Of a stretch of DNA of 64,000 nt, positions 12,259 through 24,700 are shown piece after piece. The notes below the pieces were generated by a model. The model did not search any database and was not told where the DNA came from. It saw only the letters and a program-made list of their open reading frames with translations. Numbering within the stretch: position 1 is the first letter of the stretch; every line of letters starts with the position of its first letter. Source of the stretch: Setophaga petechia (taxonomy: Eukaryota; Chordata; Aves; Passeriformes; Parulidae); the NCBI GenBank assembly GCA_024362935.1, contig JANCRA010000003.1:4268001-4332000 (forward strand). The letters run 5' to 3'. The position numbers and the translations under genes were made by a program.

Positions 12259-12456
12259 CCTTTTCTTTCTTTTCTTTCCCTTCTCTTCCTTCTCTTCCTT
12301 CTCTTCCTTCTCCTCTTCCTTCTCCTCTTCCTTCTCCTCTTCCTTCTCCTCTTCCTTCTCCTCTTCCTTCTCCTCTTCCTTCTCCTCTTCCTTCTCCTCT
12401 TCCTTCTCCTCTTCCTTCTCTTCCTTCTCTTCCTTCTCTTCCTTCCTTCTCTTCTT
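12259..12456 (+). repeat. 198-bp uninterrupted polypyrimidine minisatellite
   Basis: Every base from 12259 to 12456 on this strand is C or T. The core is nine copies of a 12-mer (TTCCTTCTCCTC), flanked on both sides by 9-mer units (TTCCTTCTC). Translated frames give poly Glu/Lys on the reverse strand and Phe/Ser on the forward strand, which is a simple-repeat artefact. Such tracts can form intramolecular triplexes and are prone to length change. Confidence 0.97.
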
Positions 12457-12536
12457 GTTTTCTGGTTTGTTGGTTTGATAAAATTCTGGTCTGGAATGGG
12501 GGATATTAAAATCCTGAAAGATTTTCCAGGCTTGGA

Positions 12537-12554
12537 TTTTTTTTTTTTTTTTTT
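12537..12554 (+). repeat. Poly(T) run, 18 bases
   Basis: Eighteen consecutive T. It lies about 80 bp after the polypyrimidine tract, with no element body recognised beside it. Confidence 0.95.
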
Positions 12555-13392
12555 GCCTGCTGTGTTGTGACTGCAGTGTCTTTTCTGTCTTGAATTTCTC
12601 TAATAAAAGCATGGTGGAAAATGAGCTTTATTTTCAGTTTGAGTAGCGTAAAAGCCTTGCATTGCTCTTTGATCAGTCCAACCAGCCTCTCAAGGCCTCA
12701 TCCTCCCTTGCTTGAGGGAAAAAAGGGCAAAAAGCTGCTTTTTCTTCTGGCTGCTTCAGCTGGCTGCTGGCCATGGGCCTTTGGAGGAGGAGGTGGCAGC
12801 AGGGCTGTGTCTCTGGCTTGGAGAGGTTGGATGGGTGGAAAAGGGTCTCTGTGGTGTCATTCTGTGGGAGATAATTGACATATGTGTGCTGTGGCCCTGA
12901 TCCTGCTTTTTAGTGGAGCAAGGAGAAGCAGCCAGTCCCAGCAGGTTTTTTATCCATTGTTTTCCATTGTGCTGATGGGAAGTCCAGGTTTGCTGTCACC
13001 TGCTCTAGGCTTAGGATTAAGGAGCACAGAGGGCAAGCAGGGAGGAGAAGCTCAGCTGGGGCTTTAGAAATGGCCTTTTTTCTGTACCTAAAAAACAGAA
13101 TTGCATAAAGAATTGTCTCCCAAATACTAAGGGAGGGTGGTGTTCTGTGGTTGACTTACATTCCTCAGCATTTGTAGGTGCCAGTCTAAGGTTTTCCCTC
13201 TGTTGGGGCTTCTTTCCAAGGTTCTCTGCTCCCTGCACTCCCAAGCATCTGGAAAGATGCTGTTTCTCTTCATGGGAGATACTTTCAGGGGCATTTATAA
13301 TTTCTCCTGTCTTTCTGGGGATCAGTTCTCAAGGACTCTGTGGAAGTGTAACCATCTAAAGAATCACTGCCCTGCTCTTGAACCTTGGCTAA

Positions 13393-13622
13393 AATAGAAT
13401 TATAGAGTTACAGAATGGTTTGGGTATGGAGAGGACCTTCAAAGGTCATCTAGTCCAATGCAATGAGCAGGGACATCTTGAACAGGATCAGGTTGCTCAG
13501 AGTCCCATCCAACCTGACCATGGATGTTTCCAGGCCTGGGACATCCACCACCCTTTCCAGGGCACTGTTCCAGTGTTTTACCACCCTCAGCCCCATAGAC
13601 TGCAGTCTGAAACAAGACTGGG
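13393..13622 (-). mobile_element. CR1 LINE 3' fragment, antisense
   Basis: On the + strand the copy starts with ATAGAATTATAGAGTTACAG, AATGGTTTGGGT, then GGACCTTCAAAGGTCATCTAG, the reverse complement of the CR1 3' terminus. It continues through CATCCAACCTGACCATGGATG, CAGGCCTGGGACATCCACCA and AGGGCACTGTTCCAGTGT. The insertion therefore points leftward, opposite to BRF1. It lies about 210 bp before the solo LTR. Confidence 0.9.
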
Positions 13623-13832
13623 GAGGTGATGTTTGGTGGTGATGACACAGACATCTACAGGCGCTCAGAAAACCTGGCTGAAAGAACTCCTGCTGCTATA
13701 AGAATTATTTGATCTTTTTCTGCACCTGCCAGAGCTGGAGCCCAGTAATGCTCACGATTATTTTGGTGGGTGGCCCCTTTGCAGAAGAAACAGACATTCC
13801 TGCCCTGCCCTTCTGCCAAAATGGAAAAAAAG

Positions 13833-14226
13833 TGTCGTAGACCTCTTTTAATGAAAAATCCTTTCCTTAGGATCTTTTTTCCTCCTGAGAAGCTGAGAGG
13901 CCTCAGGAACAAAATGTAAACAATGATTATCTGCTGCTGTGGAATGCAACAGGTGAATCTGTGATTGGTCTCATGTGGTTGTTTGTAATTAATGGCCAAT
14001 CACAGCCCAGCTGGTTTGGACACAGGGCCCGAGTCACAAACCTTTGTTATCATTCTTTCCTTTCTATTCTTAGCTTAGCTAGCCTTCTGATGAAACCTTT
14101 TCTTCTATTCTTTTAGTATAGTTTCAATGTAATATATATAAAAAAATAATAAATCAAGCCTTCTGAAACATGGAGTCAGATCCTCATGTCTTCCCTCATC
14201 CTAAGACCCCTGTGAACACTGTCACA
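13833..14226 (+). mobile_element. Solo LTR of an endogenous retrovirus
   Basis: A 394-bp element running from TGTCGTAGACC to AACACTGTCACA, with TG...CA ends. It contains CTGAGAAGCTGAGAGGCCTC, TGATTGGTCTCATGTGG, GGCCAATCACAG and CATGGAGTCAGATCCTC, wording I remember from a common songbird ERV LTR. Internal promoter and polyadenylation signals are plausible: an AT-rich ATATATATAA stretch and AATAAA at 14148-14153. The flanks are AAAAAG (13827-13832) and GAAAAG (14227-14232), a 5-of-6 match consistent with a 6-bp target-site duplication. No internal retroviral genes are present, so it is a recombined solo LTR. Orientation is inferred from AATAAA lying near the 3' end on +. The family name is not assigned. 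Confidence 0.82.
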
Positions 14227-17200
14227 GAAAAGTAATCAAAAGACTCAAGTGATAACCAAAATTTTTCTTCAGAGAGCTGTGGAAGTGAAATGTGTGGTGG
14301 CTACAGAAAGGACAGTGAGTTTGCAGGGAAAGCTGACTGCTGAGGGGGATGTTACCCAAGCAATTCATCACAGTATCTGAAATGTCAGGAGTGGAGGCCT
14401 GGGTTCAGTTCAGGGAGTCTCCATGGTCCCAGTTGTTATTGAGAATAAAGACTTATTAACCCAGGTCAAGGAGCCACAAAACGTGGCCTTGGAGGAGGGA
14501 AATACAGCACTGGGAGATTTGCAAGGCTTAGCTACTCTGGGTTTAACATCGTGGGTAATAAATCTGTGTTCAGTGCTGTGGTGGATCCTGACCACTTGGG
14601 TTTGTCTGAAAAAGCTAAAATAATCCTCCATTTAGTGCTTTATTTTCTCGTGGTACAGGTTCAGCTGGTAAAGACTGTACCTGGAAACTGAAAATCCACC
14701 AAAGTAAACCCTTTAAATGGAGTGCTGTTCCTCCAAGGTTTTAATGGTTTTGTGCAGCAGTTGTGTTGTTTGGCTTTTGTTCGGTAGCTTTGAATTTAGT
14801 TTGAAAAACTAATTCCTATATCCTCTTAAGGATTAACTTCATCACACCCCTAAACACTTGATCTGTTTTGTTTGTTGGTCTTAAATCTGTGGGACTGTCA
14901 CAGCAGGCAGGATGCATGGGCTGGACTGTGACTTGTGTAGATGACCCTTGTAATTAGGGATTTCAGCTGTGGCACTGTGGGCTCGGGATGAAAACAGCCC
15001 TGAGTTTAGCCTTGTGTAATTGTAGTTTGACATTTTTAGTTTGCTAAATGCTTTCATAACTGAAAGGGATTTATTATCCAATAGGAAGAATATTAATGTT
15101 GACACTGTTGGCAATTAAAAACAATCCTGGAAACGGAATTTTACTTCTCCTGATTGGTTTTGAAATAATTTGTTTTTCAGTGTTACTTTAGGATTGGTTC
15201 ATTTATTAGGTCTTTTTTCCTTGTGTGACAAGGAGATAATTGCTATTTATTTTTTATCCTGCAAGCAATTATAATCAAAGCAGCCAAATATAGAGTCTGC
15301 TTTGACCTGGAATCAGAGTGACCTGTCAACATGAGGCTACTGTAGTCTTCAGCTTTTCAATTTAATGTTATATCATAGGCACTTACCAGAATGCATTCAG
15401 CCGGGCTGAAAAAATTATGGCTAGAGTTTTGGGTGTTCATTAATTACAGTGGTGCAGAGCTGCAGAAGTGGGCAGATAAGAACAGCTTTGGGCTGGTTAT
15501 TAATAGCAAAAATTGTGATCTTTTATCTCGTGTTGGGTGGACTCCGTTGGGCCAATGTCCCAAGCGGTCAGAGGAGGAGATGCTGGCAGGCTGCCAAGGG
15601 AGGGGTAGCTGCAAATTAAGGGAAAATTGCAAACAATTGCCTCTAGGGAGTTTCTGCAGCCAAGTTTTGCTGAAAGGAAGCAGAAGATGCTTAATTTTTG
15701 AATTTAGCAGTTTTAAGGTAAAGCTCAGCTCTCATATTGAAACACACATGAACATATAAGAGTGTAGAAGCTGTTTTCTGTTATGAAAGGCCTCGATATC
15801 TACAACTGTGTAGCAGGAATAAGGGAATGAATATGAAATAGGACTGAGTAAATAATGCTGTTAAGTAGTACCTGGAAAGAAATCTGGAGCAAGAAACAGG
15901 GCTCTTGAGACAGATATAAGCACAGAAGCCAGAAGTAAACAGCTGTGCAGGGGGCAGAAGGGTACCATTTTTCAGCAAATTCACTACTTACATGCCAGGT
16001 TTGATTTAGTTATGATGGGGAAGCCACTATGTGCTCACAGATGGGAAGGAAGCAAGATGGTGCTCTGTGATCCTTAACACTAGCATGGGATCAGGGCACA
16101 TGGCTGATTTGGGGGAGTTTTGCTCAATGGTTCTTATTAATTTCCAGCTGAAAGTGAAAAATGCAAATCCACACTACCACTGAAGTAAAGTATTGAAATG
16201 CAGCAGCGTCTTAGCAACATGAAATAATGTCAGTGGTGACAGTATTATATTCTGGCAGTAGCTTCCATTAAATAAAACATACTTCAGTGAGAAGTTGCTT
16301 TTCCATGAAGTCTCTCTTTTCACTTCAACCTAGAATTTTTTGCTCTTAGTGGAACACTTCTTTTGTGTCTCATGGCTTGGTAGCTGCTGCAAGACTGCCT
16401 CAAAGCTCCTGTCCCAAGTTCTTTCCCTGTTTTATACTGCACTGTTTGGATTTGGCCTCCAGTCTAAGACAGAGCAGATCTGTTGGGATGTTGTGGGTGC
16501 TGTTGGTTGGGGTTAAGAAGTGCCTTCCCCTGCTGGCTCATCCCCCTCCTATCTGCTGGCATCAGTGCACATGTGGTTGCCTCCCTCACCCAGGTCTGTC
16601 AAAAATGTCACAGGTTTGTGCAGGTTTTTGAATGGCAGGGTTGTTTTGATGGATGTGTGTTAGGGAATGACACCTTGGCAGGTGTAGCAGAAGGAAGGGG
16701 AACAGGGCTGAGTTGGGGGGAAGGACCAGCTCCCCCAGTTCAGCTGGGGCTGGAGGAGCTTTTCAGAGCATGTCTCTGCAGCAGCAAAGAACGTGTATTT
16801 TGGAGGCTGAGAGTGGCATTTGTGCTTGTGCTGAGGTTCCAGTGCTGCAAAAATTTTACGGTCTGTCAGTGACTTGGAATTGGCAATTTCAGGTCTTGCC
16901 CAAAGTCACTTTGCATGCAGGGTCTTTTTAGAGACTAAGGTTGATGCTGGGAAGTTCAGCTCCTGAAATGCAACATTCAAAAATCTGGGAGCAGTGAAGA
17001 AGTTTGGTTTAACAAGGTGGGGAGGGAATTCAAAACGGCACACCAAATTCTTTCCTGAAAAAGCCTCCTTTTAAATTCAAAGTTTATTGCTTTATCTTGA
17101 CTTTTAGAAAACCTGCATGAAACTTCCTTGCCTTTGAAAGCTTGATAGAAACTCTTGAAGTACTTTGACTGAAACAGAAAATTTAATAGTGAGGCATTTT

Positions 17201-20200
17201 GAACACTGAACGATGTTTGTGGGCAGGTAATTTAAACAGGTACTAATATGGAACAGTGTTGTACTTGAAAGGCTGCAACTGGTGTACACACATAAATGGG
17301 GGAAATATCACTGGGAGCAATAAAATCTAGGGATGCTTCATACTTCTTTCATTGCAAACAATTTTTATGGTATGGCCTGTGAAGCAATTGAAATGCAGAG
17401 AGCTGGCACATCACTAGATTGATAATTCCTCTTGTTTCTTACAGCTTATTCTCAGTACAGATGTCCCCAATTCTTTCTTTCTATCACATTAAAGTTTCTT
17501 GTCTACTTCAATTTCATGCCTGCCTCAAACGTAGCATTTTTCAAAATTGTCCCTCCAATTTATTTTTTTTTCCTCTTTAAAAGTTTATATCAGATGAAAC
17601 CTAACTGCTAGTTTCTATCCCAAGGTTTACACTTAAATTTTTAACCAGCTCGTTTTTAAGATTGGTCTTCCTTGAGAGAGCACTTGGCTGATCCATCAAT
17701 AATTATGTAGTAATAAAGCAACTGTGTAAAAATGGTACCTTCGTGCTGAACAGATTGGTTTGCAGAGCCACTGACAAAGATGAATGTTTATTACAATTTA
17801 CTACTTTTGGTTCTGCAGATGCAATAAAGCTATTTTCTTTTTGGCTTAAGTGTCATGAAATGTAATTTCCAGTTGTGGAATCTTTATGATAATAAGGATG
17901 TATAACTAGGAGAGCTCAGACTAACTTTCAAATACCAGCATGAGTTTGCAATGCTGGTAATTTAGGAAAAAAAATAACCAGAACATTTTTTACTTCATTT
18001 TGTTGCTGAAAATTTTTTTAAGCAGTCTGTTGGATAGAACCCTACAATATCATGTAGTTACTCTTCTGAATTAATTGCTGTAATATTAATTGTTGATTCT
18101 TCAAAAATTGGCAAGTTTCCTCATTTTCTTTGCTGCATCCAAAGATTTCTAATGTTGATTTTACTACAATGTGAAGGAAAATGTAACATCTAAAATTAAC
18201 ACAAAAGCCTCAAATTGTTGTTCTTGTTTCCTTTTTTTTTAAGTGCCAGCACAATTAAGGCTGTGATTTATATGACTTTTATTGTTCAAATCTATCCTCT
18301 CCTTTTGGGCAAAATGCAGAATAACATATTCTGTAAGTTTTTATGGCCGGGAGATGTGTCATTTCTGTCAGCCAAGCTGGTTGATTGCAGTGTCACTGCA
18401 GTGATGAAATTGTCTCTTGGTAGCAGCTGAGAAACACTTTGAGCATTAAAGTTTAGCGGCTGCAGATGTTGGGAACCGTGCCTCTGGCACAGCCTCTGGG
18501 TGCTCCTTTGCTGGATTTCCCTGGGTGATGTTGGGGTACCAAGGTCCTGGCACAGCCCCACTGGTGTCTCTCGGGGGGGTCACAGCTGTAAGGTGCTGTC
18601 ATTGACCTGCAAAGGCCAGAATTCCTGGGATCTTTCCCTTTGCTGCCTGAAATAGTGACTTGGCCTGATGTTGGGTCTGTTACTCCTGGTTTGGAGGGAG
18701 GGATGCTCCCAAAAGGCCCTTGAGTGGCAAAGCTGCAGCTTCATCCCCTGGGTCCCTGGTTTGAGCTGTTCCACAGACCAGTTTGCTGCCACAGCCCTCA
18801 AGCCTTGGTGGCAATTTGCAGCTACGTCAGCAAACGCTTTCAGCCCAGGTCATTCATTTCAGTTGGCAGTTGCTGACAGAAATGTTCCTTTGCTTGGCTT
18901 TGTTTTAGCATTTAATGATTTTTATGTTGGTTTTGATGGCGTGAAGGGAATTGCATGGGAGTGTTTTGTCTGGACTTTAGTATTCTCTGCTTTATCTTGC
19001 TAGCAAGATTTAAAATCTTACTCCTTCAGGAGGCAGGGCTTTTGTTTGTGCATCTTGCAAGCTCTTCACTCACCGGTCCCTTCTGTCAGCTCATTATCCT
19101 GGGCTTATTTCACTGCACAGCTCATGATGCTAAAGTTTGCTGTGGAAATAATTTGCCTAGTTAAAACTAGCATAAGGAACAATCCATCTATTCTTACCAA
19201 AAGAAATAATATGTAAATAAATGTCTATTCCATAGAAAAGGATGGTAGATCTGAATTTGAAATCGTGATCTGGTGAGATATTGTGATGAAACAATAAAAC
19301 GTTATCCAGAACTTATTTTCAGAAGACAACTCTGGTTTCATTAATTCAAAATAAACTTTCCTGATTTCAGAGAGATTAGTTACCCATGGTGCTGAATGTG
19401 TTTAAATGAACTCTTACAAGAAAAGCACATCACTCTCTCCCAGTGGGCTGTGGACATGCAGTCATGTTCCTGAAAATGGGCGTTAAAATGCTGTGTATTA
19501 TGGAGGACCTGGATTGAGCTCCAGAAGTATCATTACTCAGTTAATTAAAGAAGAACAACTCTGATACTGTGCCATATGCTGTACAATCAAATGACTGCGT
19601 GGTAGAAAGAGCCACAAGTCCTTCCAGACTGAGACATGATTTGTTACTTTCTGCCTCTGCAACACCATGTTAAGTAGAGGACTAATATATTTAAATAGAG
19701 AATTAATTACATGTGGATGTGGGACCTATCTTTTCCAGTAAGCTCTTTGAAATGCTTACTGAGTTTTTGAGATTTAGTAAAATCTTTCCAAAGTCTTTGC
19801 TTTGCTGTACATCTAATCAACATTTAAGCAGGGTCTTGTGTGCCTGTAACCTGGAGAGGATGGCCAGATTGAGGAGAAACTGTAATCAGCAATGCAGAAC
19901 TTAGCTAAAATGACATATGAAGTATAGCCCTGTTAGTATATAAAGTTTATATACAAGTCAGATGTTGAGATTAATCATAAGGACAGGTTGCACAAGCAGA
20001 TGGCTGGCCTTTCTGATAGCCATTAGCTTGAAAGGCTGGCTTTGAAACCAGCTCCATGCCTTATAGGTGAATCATGCTGCTGGGCTTTGTTGGGAAAAGG
20101 TTATTTCTCCAGCTCCACCAAAACACAAAAGTGCCTTTTCCCACTGTTCCTGGAGGATAAGACAAATTATTCTTCAGGAACTTCTCCACAACTTTCTTCT

Positions 20201-21649
20201 CTTGGAGAGTTGCAGTGTCAGAGGGCATTGCAGCGCTGTGATGGATGGATCTCAAGCATATGGAGTACACATGCTAATTGTGCTGTGCTTGTGGATCAGT
20301 CTGTCCAAATGCCAAGGCCTCAGAGCTGCTGCAGGCAAAATGTTAAAATCTTTCTCCTCTTTCTACTGTGCACTGAGGAAAAGGTTCATTGCAGTCACTA
20401 AAATGTAGAGGAGGAGGAGGTGAGGGACAGAGCCCATGTCCGTCCTCCCCAGGAGTTCCTGCAGGAGCTGAGCTGTCTGCTCCAGCCTCTGCTGTGCCCA
20501 GGGGGCCAAGGGATCTTCCTGTGCTCCAGTGGCACCTGGAGCCATGCAGGCAATGCCTAAACTTTGAATTGCAGACATCCTTATATGCTTCATGTATATA
20601 GATAAATGCCTGAATGCACACAAAACTGCCTTGGTCCCTGGGGAAGGGCTCCTACAAGAGCTCTGCTTTGTCCAGAGCAAGACAGAGAAGTACTTTATCA
20701 CCTTCATGTTTCTCAGCCATTAGGCATGGTCAGAGACAAAAAGATAGCACTTCATCTAACAATAAACAGTGCAACTGCTGTAATTCTTATTTTAAAATGT
20801 GGTCTGTGCTGGCTGAAGGTCTCTGCTGCATAATGGCTGATGCTCTCACCACAGATGTGTGTTTCTGTAGCTGCCACCTTTTGAGAATTCAAACCAAGTG
20901 TCTCCTACTTCCATGTTTGTCAACCCCAACTGGTGATCCTGATCACCAAACCAGTCAAGATCTTATGTGTTCTTTCTCTCTGCTCCATGTCTCTGATGGT
21001 CCTGGCAACATGGAACTCTGCCTGGTACCTGCTCTGAGTCCAGCCCCCATCCACCTCAGAGGATTTCCTGTGGGCCAGGTTCCCACCTTGCTTTTGGTAG
21101 GGGAGCTTCTGCTCTTGTTGCTGTATTTAATAATAAGAATATTTTTTTATCTTCTCTTTCCTCTCTCCATCTCTGTAATTCCCTGCTTGCTATTTCTCAT
21201 TAGCAATGAAGGAAGGAAGAAGCTGGGTAACAAAATGAGAAATTTCTTACCTAATAATTTTCTTCCAGTTAACAGCTTCTCACCATTCAGCCCGCCCGGA
21301 CAGTGTGGTAAATGGCCAGGCCACAAATTGATTTTTTCCTCTAAATAAAGACTTGGGTATATAATTTCATACTCTATGTTTTAATGTTGTCTTAATGCTA
21401 ATAATTTTCTGCTGAAATATTTCTGTGGTCTGGGTGGCTTCTGGTGGCTGGTGCTGAGCTTGTCACAAGATATACCATAGATGAGCTCTGAACCTCAAAG
21501 GAGGGGGTAGAAATGTAGAAATCAACCCACCTTTGCTAAGAGATGGTAAGGGTGACTAGATGCAAGTTATAAGTGGAAAGTTCAACTCATTTCACCTTCT
21601 TGCTCAGCTGGGCAAGTTATTTTGATAGGCTGTTTTTGACCTGGAGCAG

Positions 21650-21735
21650 CTCTTTGGTCCAGTTTGTTTTGGAAGGGACCTTAAAGATTCAACCTCCCTG
21701 CCATGGGCTGGATTGCCACCCACTAGATCAAGTTG
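21650..21735 (-). mobile_element. CR1 LINE terminal fragment, antisense
   Basis: Contains TTTTGGAAGGGACCTTAAAG, then ATTCAACCTCCCTGCCATGG and GCTGGATTGCCACCCACTAG, followed by ATCAAGTTG. This is the antisense reading of a CR1 3' end. Short and diverged. Confidence 0.75.
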
Positions 21736-24700
21736 TGTATGTTCTATAGTTACATGGCTGTATACATTTAATTTTTTTTCCTGATGGAACAGAAATTGAT
21801 TCACAACTAAAAAAGAAGAAAAAAACTCCCAAACTATAATAGTCCAAGCATAATTCTAGGTATTGCTTTTAAGTTCTCTGTAGTGCAGAGCTCACCATTG
21901 TGTTTTATTTTTTGGGGGGGTTACAGGAGGAGATTTGCTTCTCACTGACACATATGCTGGGGTGGCTGAGTGCTGGCCAGCCGAGGACCCTGGGCTTGCA
22001 GGGACGGGCAGCAGAGCATTTAGCGCCCGCAGCAAGACCTGGCGAGTTACAGAAATGATGCTTCAGCACTTAAACACGAAGCCAGCTGTTCCCTTTGTGG
22101 CTGGCTCGGGTGTAAAGTGCTCTTGCTGTTTTACATAGTGGTCTGTCAGGATGGGGAAAGGGAGCTGGAGTGGGATGTGAGCCTGGCTGCTTTTGCTGTC
22201 GGCTCTCCAGGGTGTTGGGCTGCCCTCGCCCTCTGGCAGCGATAGCGGCAGCGCTCTGCCCTTGTGGGGTTTGCAGAGGGGAGCTGATTCACATGCTCAT
22301 CACTTCTTCTCCTTGGTCTCTCCCTTTGTATAAACTGTTACTCTTGGATCCCCCTGCGCAGATTTTTAAAAAATGCAGAAAATACAGGCCAGAAGGCACA
22401 AAAAAACCCCCGAAGGCTGGGGGAAGGGAAAGGGAGAAAAGATGCCAAGAACAGCATAAAAGGCAAAGGGGGAAAATACAGCAGGGAATTGGTGATCGGC
22501 TGGAAAAGCACAATAAGCAGGGGAAATCTGTCTTCGTAGTTTTCATTTTAAAAAGTTTAAAGTCCATGTTCAGGTAGGAGGGGGTGGGTATATGAATGTA
22601 GGCTGAGGTGTGTGGCACTAGTGCCATGGTCAGTCTTGGCACTGCTGGGTGCAGAAATCACAGGCTGGAGAAGACTTGTGTCTGTGCATGGGAGCTCTTA
22701 CAATTTCCAGGGTCAAATTGAAAAATGTCATTTGTGGTAGTTAGGTAGTCTGTTTTCTGGTGAGTATTGGTCAGTTTGATTATTGGTTATTGGTTCCATC
22801 AGCAGAAGATAACTCTTTTGGTACTGTTCAGAGCAGCTGTTCTCTGAGCCCTCAGTCATGGCAGCAGGGTTGTGAGATCAGAAAAGAACGACAGGTTGTA
22901 ACAAGTAGGTTGCATAAACCATGCTCTTTTTCATTGTTTTCCAAAGGTGTTGGGGGAGCATGAACGTTATTCCAGAAGAAGAACATCTGCTGCTGGTTTT
23001 GAGGACAGTGTCAAGATGTTCTTTTGTTCAAAAGCCTAATTTTCAGCTGTATTTATTTTTTGGGAGGTTGAAAGGGTTTTTTCTTAAGGGCTTTTTATGT
23101 TGCTATGTAGTTCAGTGAACATGAGCTTACCTTTTCAAAGAAAATTCTTCAGAATCAGAAGGGTTTTGTTTATTGCTGGACTGGTTTTGTACTACCTGCT
23201 TTGAAGAAATATATATTGCCTGGAAGATTTCTGGAAAGAATGGAGAGATTAACTGTTTCTCTGAAGCATTAAGTTTAGGTTAACAAGTTTCCATGTCTGC
23301 TGGATGAGTGGTATAACCTCTAACTGGATATAAAATATGAGGATGTGGTTTGGTTAGTCCTCCATGGACTATGAGGTGAAACAATAGCATTTGTTTCAGT
23401 ATGGATGTGCTCTCAGGAAAGCAGCAGCGTTGGTGGTTAGGTGCTTTTTTTTTCAAAATTGAAATTTAATTTATAAAAAATATGTTCACTGTGTAATAAA
23501 AGTTCTGTGAGAGTGATTGACTGCAGGAAAAAGCTTTTGTCATAATTTATTCCCATATATCATCAAGTGCAGAAATCTGAAATTCCGTTCCTGTGACGGG
23601 GTAATGGTTCTGAGACCACCATAGGAAGGTGGCTGATGGGGGAAGGCTGTCGGGTGTCAGTCAGCTGTGCAGGACAGACAGAGCATCTGCAGCTTGAGTC
23701 TCAGTGTGGGGAAATGGAAGTGAGCACTTAATAAGGATGGGTTTCTAGTTGTGTGCTGCATTAAGGCCCAGTGTTGTAGGAAAATCTTCTGCCTACAGCA
23801 GATGAGCCCAATGCAGTGCCCTGACCCTGGCTGTTACACTGCTTTGCTTTGTGAGAAAGTCCTATTTTCAGTAGGCAGGAATGAGGAAATAGCTGATGAG
23901 CTTGTACATCCCAGCTTTTATACAGGCTGACCTTGCACAGCTGCAATAGCAGAATATGTGGAATTTCTTTTTTTTTAATTATGCCTTTTTTAAATTGTGC
24001 CTTTTCCCTCTTTGCCCTTCATTTGCACCATTTTGGGCTTTGCCTCTACACTTCTCACAGTCGCAGGGTGAGGAGCTGGCCCGTGGGCACCTTGCAGAGG
24101 CAGGGCTGTGTGCCCTGACAGTGCTGGGCAGTGTGGTGCCAGCCGGCAGCGCTTCCCACCATCCCTCGGCAGGAATGAATGTTTCTGGGAAGATGGGGCC
24201 TCACTCTGTGTGGTGTGATGTGTTTGCTTTCTCTAAGGAACTAGCAGGCTGGAAACTTGGCTTTGCCTGGAGAGGACCCCTTAACCTTGCCTTGGCAGAA
24301 GGAAATAATAAAGTGACAGACTTCATTTATCTTTATGCTGTGTGCGTGGCCTCGTGTGCTCCGTGCACCACCAGACCTAAATCCTGGCACTGTGATTTGG
24401 CACTGTGAAGGAGTAGGCTGTGATTTTCAAGGTGGCTCGAGGTACAATAAAGTAAAAAACATTTTCTCCTAAATACAAGCATACACATCGTGTTTTGTGA
24501 CCTTATTTCGTTAGCAAGCACAATTAAGTTTGTTCTGCCCTTACGTTTAGTTTTTGTGGAATACTTCTGTGACAGCACATGACTGCACTGCCGAAGGTGA
24601 TCTGGGGGAAGTGCAGCCCTTGGCAGCTGCAGGGTGCCTGCTGTGGGATGGGAGCATGGCAGGGCGGGCTGGGATTGCACAAAGAGGCTCCTTACCTGGA

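Noticed and set aside
12202..12612. Reverse-strand 136-codon Glu/Lys-rich frame and forward Phe/Ser frame
   Set aside because: Both are produced by the stop-free pyrimidine repeat. There is no homologous domain, and the reading frame depends only on repeat units of 9 and 12 bp.
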